From JAAZLA01 sp964560975 (GTDB lineage: Bacteria; Spirochaetota; Spirochaetia; Treponematales; Treponemataceae): 5,592 bases of DNA. The position numbers and the translations under genes are program-made. The notes under the pieces are model-generated. The model had not been told where the DNA came from, did not search any database, and saw nothing but the letters and a program-made list of their open reading frames with translations. The DNA is taken from the NCBI GenBank assembly GCA_964560975.1, contig CAZLNE010000118.1, positions 1 through 5,592 of the forward strand, in the 5' to 3' direction. Every line of letters begins with the position of its first letter. Within the stretch, counting starts at the first letter, position 1. Positions 5,039-5,592 of this stretch are shown piece after piece.

Positions 5039-5592
5039 ATGAATTCTTCATACTCAGCAACTAATATTCAGGTTTTAAAAGGACTTGAAGCAGTTAGAAA
5101 AAGACCTGGAATGTATATTGGTTCAACTGGGCCTGATGGTCTTCATCATTTAGTTTATGAGGTAGTTGATAACTCAATAGATGAAGCAATGGCAGGACAT
5201 TGTGACCGTATTGTTGTTGTATTAGAAAAAAATGATATTTGCCGTGTAGAAGACAATGGCCGCGGTATTCCTGTAGATATACATCCGGTAGAAGGGGTAA
5301 GTGCTCTTGAATTGGTTCTTACACGTCTTCATGCCGGCGGTAAATTTGATAAGGGCTCTTACAAGGTTTCAGGCGGTTTGCATGGTGTAGGTGTTTCCTG
5401 CGTTAATGCCTTATCATCCTGGATGGAAGCCATTGTTTTAAAAGATGGAAAAAAGTATCATCAACGGTACGAAACAGGTATTCCTGCCACTCAGGTTACA
5501 GAAATAGGGACAGCTGATACCTCCGGAACTATTATACGCTGGAAGGCAGATACTACTATTTTTACCGAGACAACAACCTATAATTTTGAAGT
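5039..5592 (+). CDS. gyrB: DNA gyrase subunit B, 3' end outside the window
   Basis: GyrB is the ATPase subunit of DNA gyrase, which with GyrA introduces negative supercoils and removes those that build up ahead of forks. About 184 codons of the N-terminal GHKL ATPase domain are visible. Motifs include GLEAVRKRPGMYIGST (15-30), EVVDNSIDEAMAG (41-53) with the Mg-ATP asparagine N45, EDNGRGIPVD (71-80) with the adenine-contacting D72, HAGGKFD (98-104), SGGLHGVGVSCVNALS (111-126) forming the ATP lid, and SGTIIRW (162-168). These favour GyrB over ParE, as does the position beside dnaA, although a ParE assignment cannot be wholly excluded from the N-terminus. The ATG at 5039 has AAGGA 6 bases upstream. 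It is divergent from dnaA and co-directional with the rightward fork. Confidence 0.95.
   Translation, partial: MNSSYSATNIQVLKGLEAVRKRPGMYIGSTGPDGLHHLVYEVVDNSIDEAMAGHCDRIVVVLEKNDICRVEDNGRGIPVDIHPVEGVSALELVLTRLHAGGKFDKGSYKVSGGLHGVGVSCVNALSSWMEAIVLKDGKKYHQRYETGIPATQVTEIGTADTSGTIIRWKADTTIFTETTTYNFE

Overview
This window is the replication-origin neighbourhood of a bacterial chromosome, most likely from a spirochaete of the genus Treponema or a close relative. The evidence is the AT-rich sequence, the style of the protein sequences, and the gene order. The run dnaA-dnaN-recF-DUF721 is that of Treponema, and the placing of rnpA-rpmH on one side and gyrB on the other recalls Borrelia and other bacterial origin regions. 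The genus call is an inference from remembered gene orders, not from a search.

Layout. On the minus strand, from right to left, lie dnaA (3528-4940), the intergenic origin (3284-3527), dnaN (2180-3283), recF (1097-2170), a DUF721/DciA-like gene (604-1104), rpmH (286-441) and the 5' part of rnpA (257 to the left edge). On the plus strand, gyrB starts at 5039 and runs off the right edge, divergent from dnaA across a 97-base gap. rpmH and part of rnpA are short coding regions that are easy to miss. rnpA appears to start at TTG, recF at GTG, and the DUF721 gene at an internal ATG that overlaps the recF stop.

The dnaA-dnaN gap carries the elements expected of a bacterial oriC: an AT-rich unwinding stretch, six in-phase TAG/TAA trinucleotides matching the DnaA-trio motif, an adjacent degenerate DnaA box, and further right a cluster of DnaA-box-like sites ending in one perfect TTATCCACA. 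The divergent dnaA-gyrB gap has no convincing DnaA box, so the origin is placed between dnaA and dnaN.

How the genes fit together: DnaA opens the origin, the DUF721/DciA-like protein is a candidate loader or partner of the replicative helicase, DnaN is the polymerase clamp, RecF acts in gap repair at stalled forks, and GyrB (with GyrA, not in the window) relieves supercoiling. rpmH-rnpA supplies ribosomal protein L34 and the RNase P protein from its own promoter. I saw no mobile element, CRISPR array, tRNA, rRNA, toxin-antitoxin or defence gene, and no previously undescribed system. The items worth a second look are regulatory: the origin architecture, the dnaN -10 inside the unwinding element, and small dyads in the gaps.
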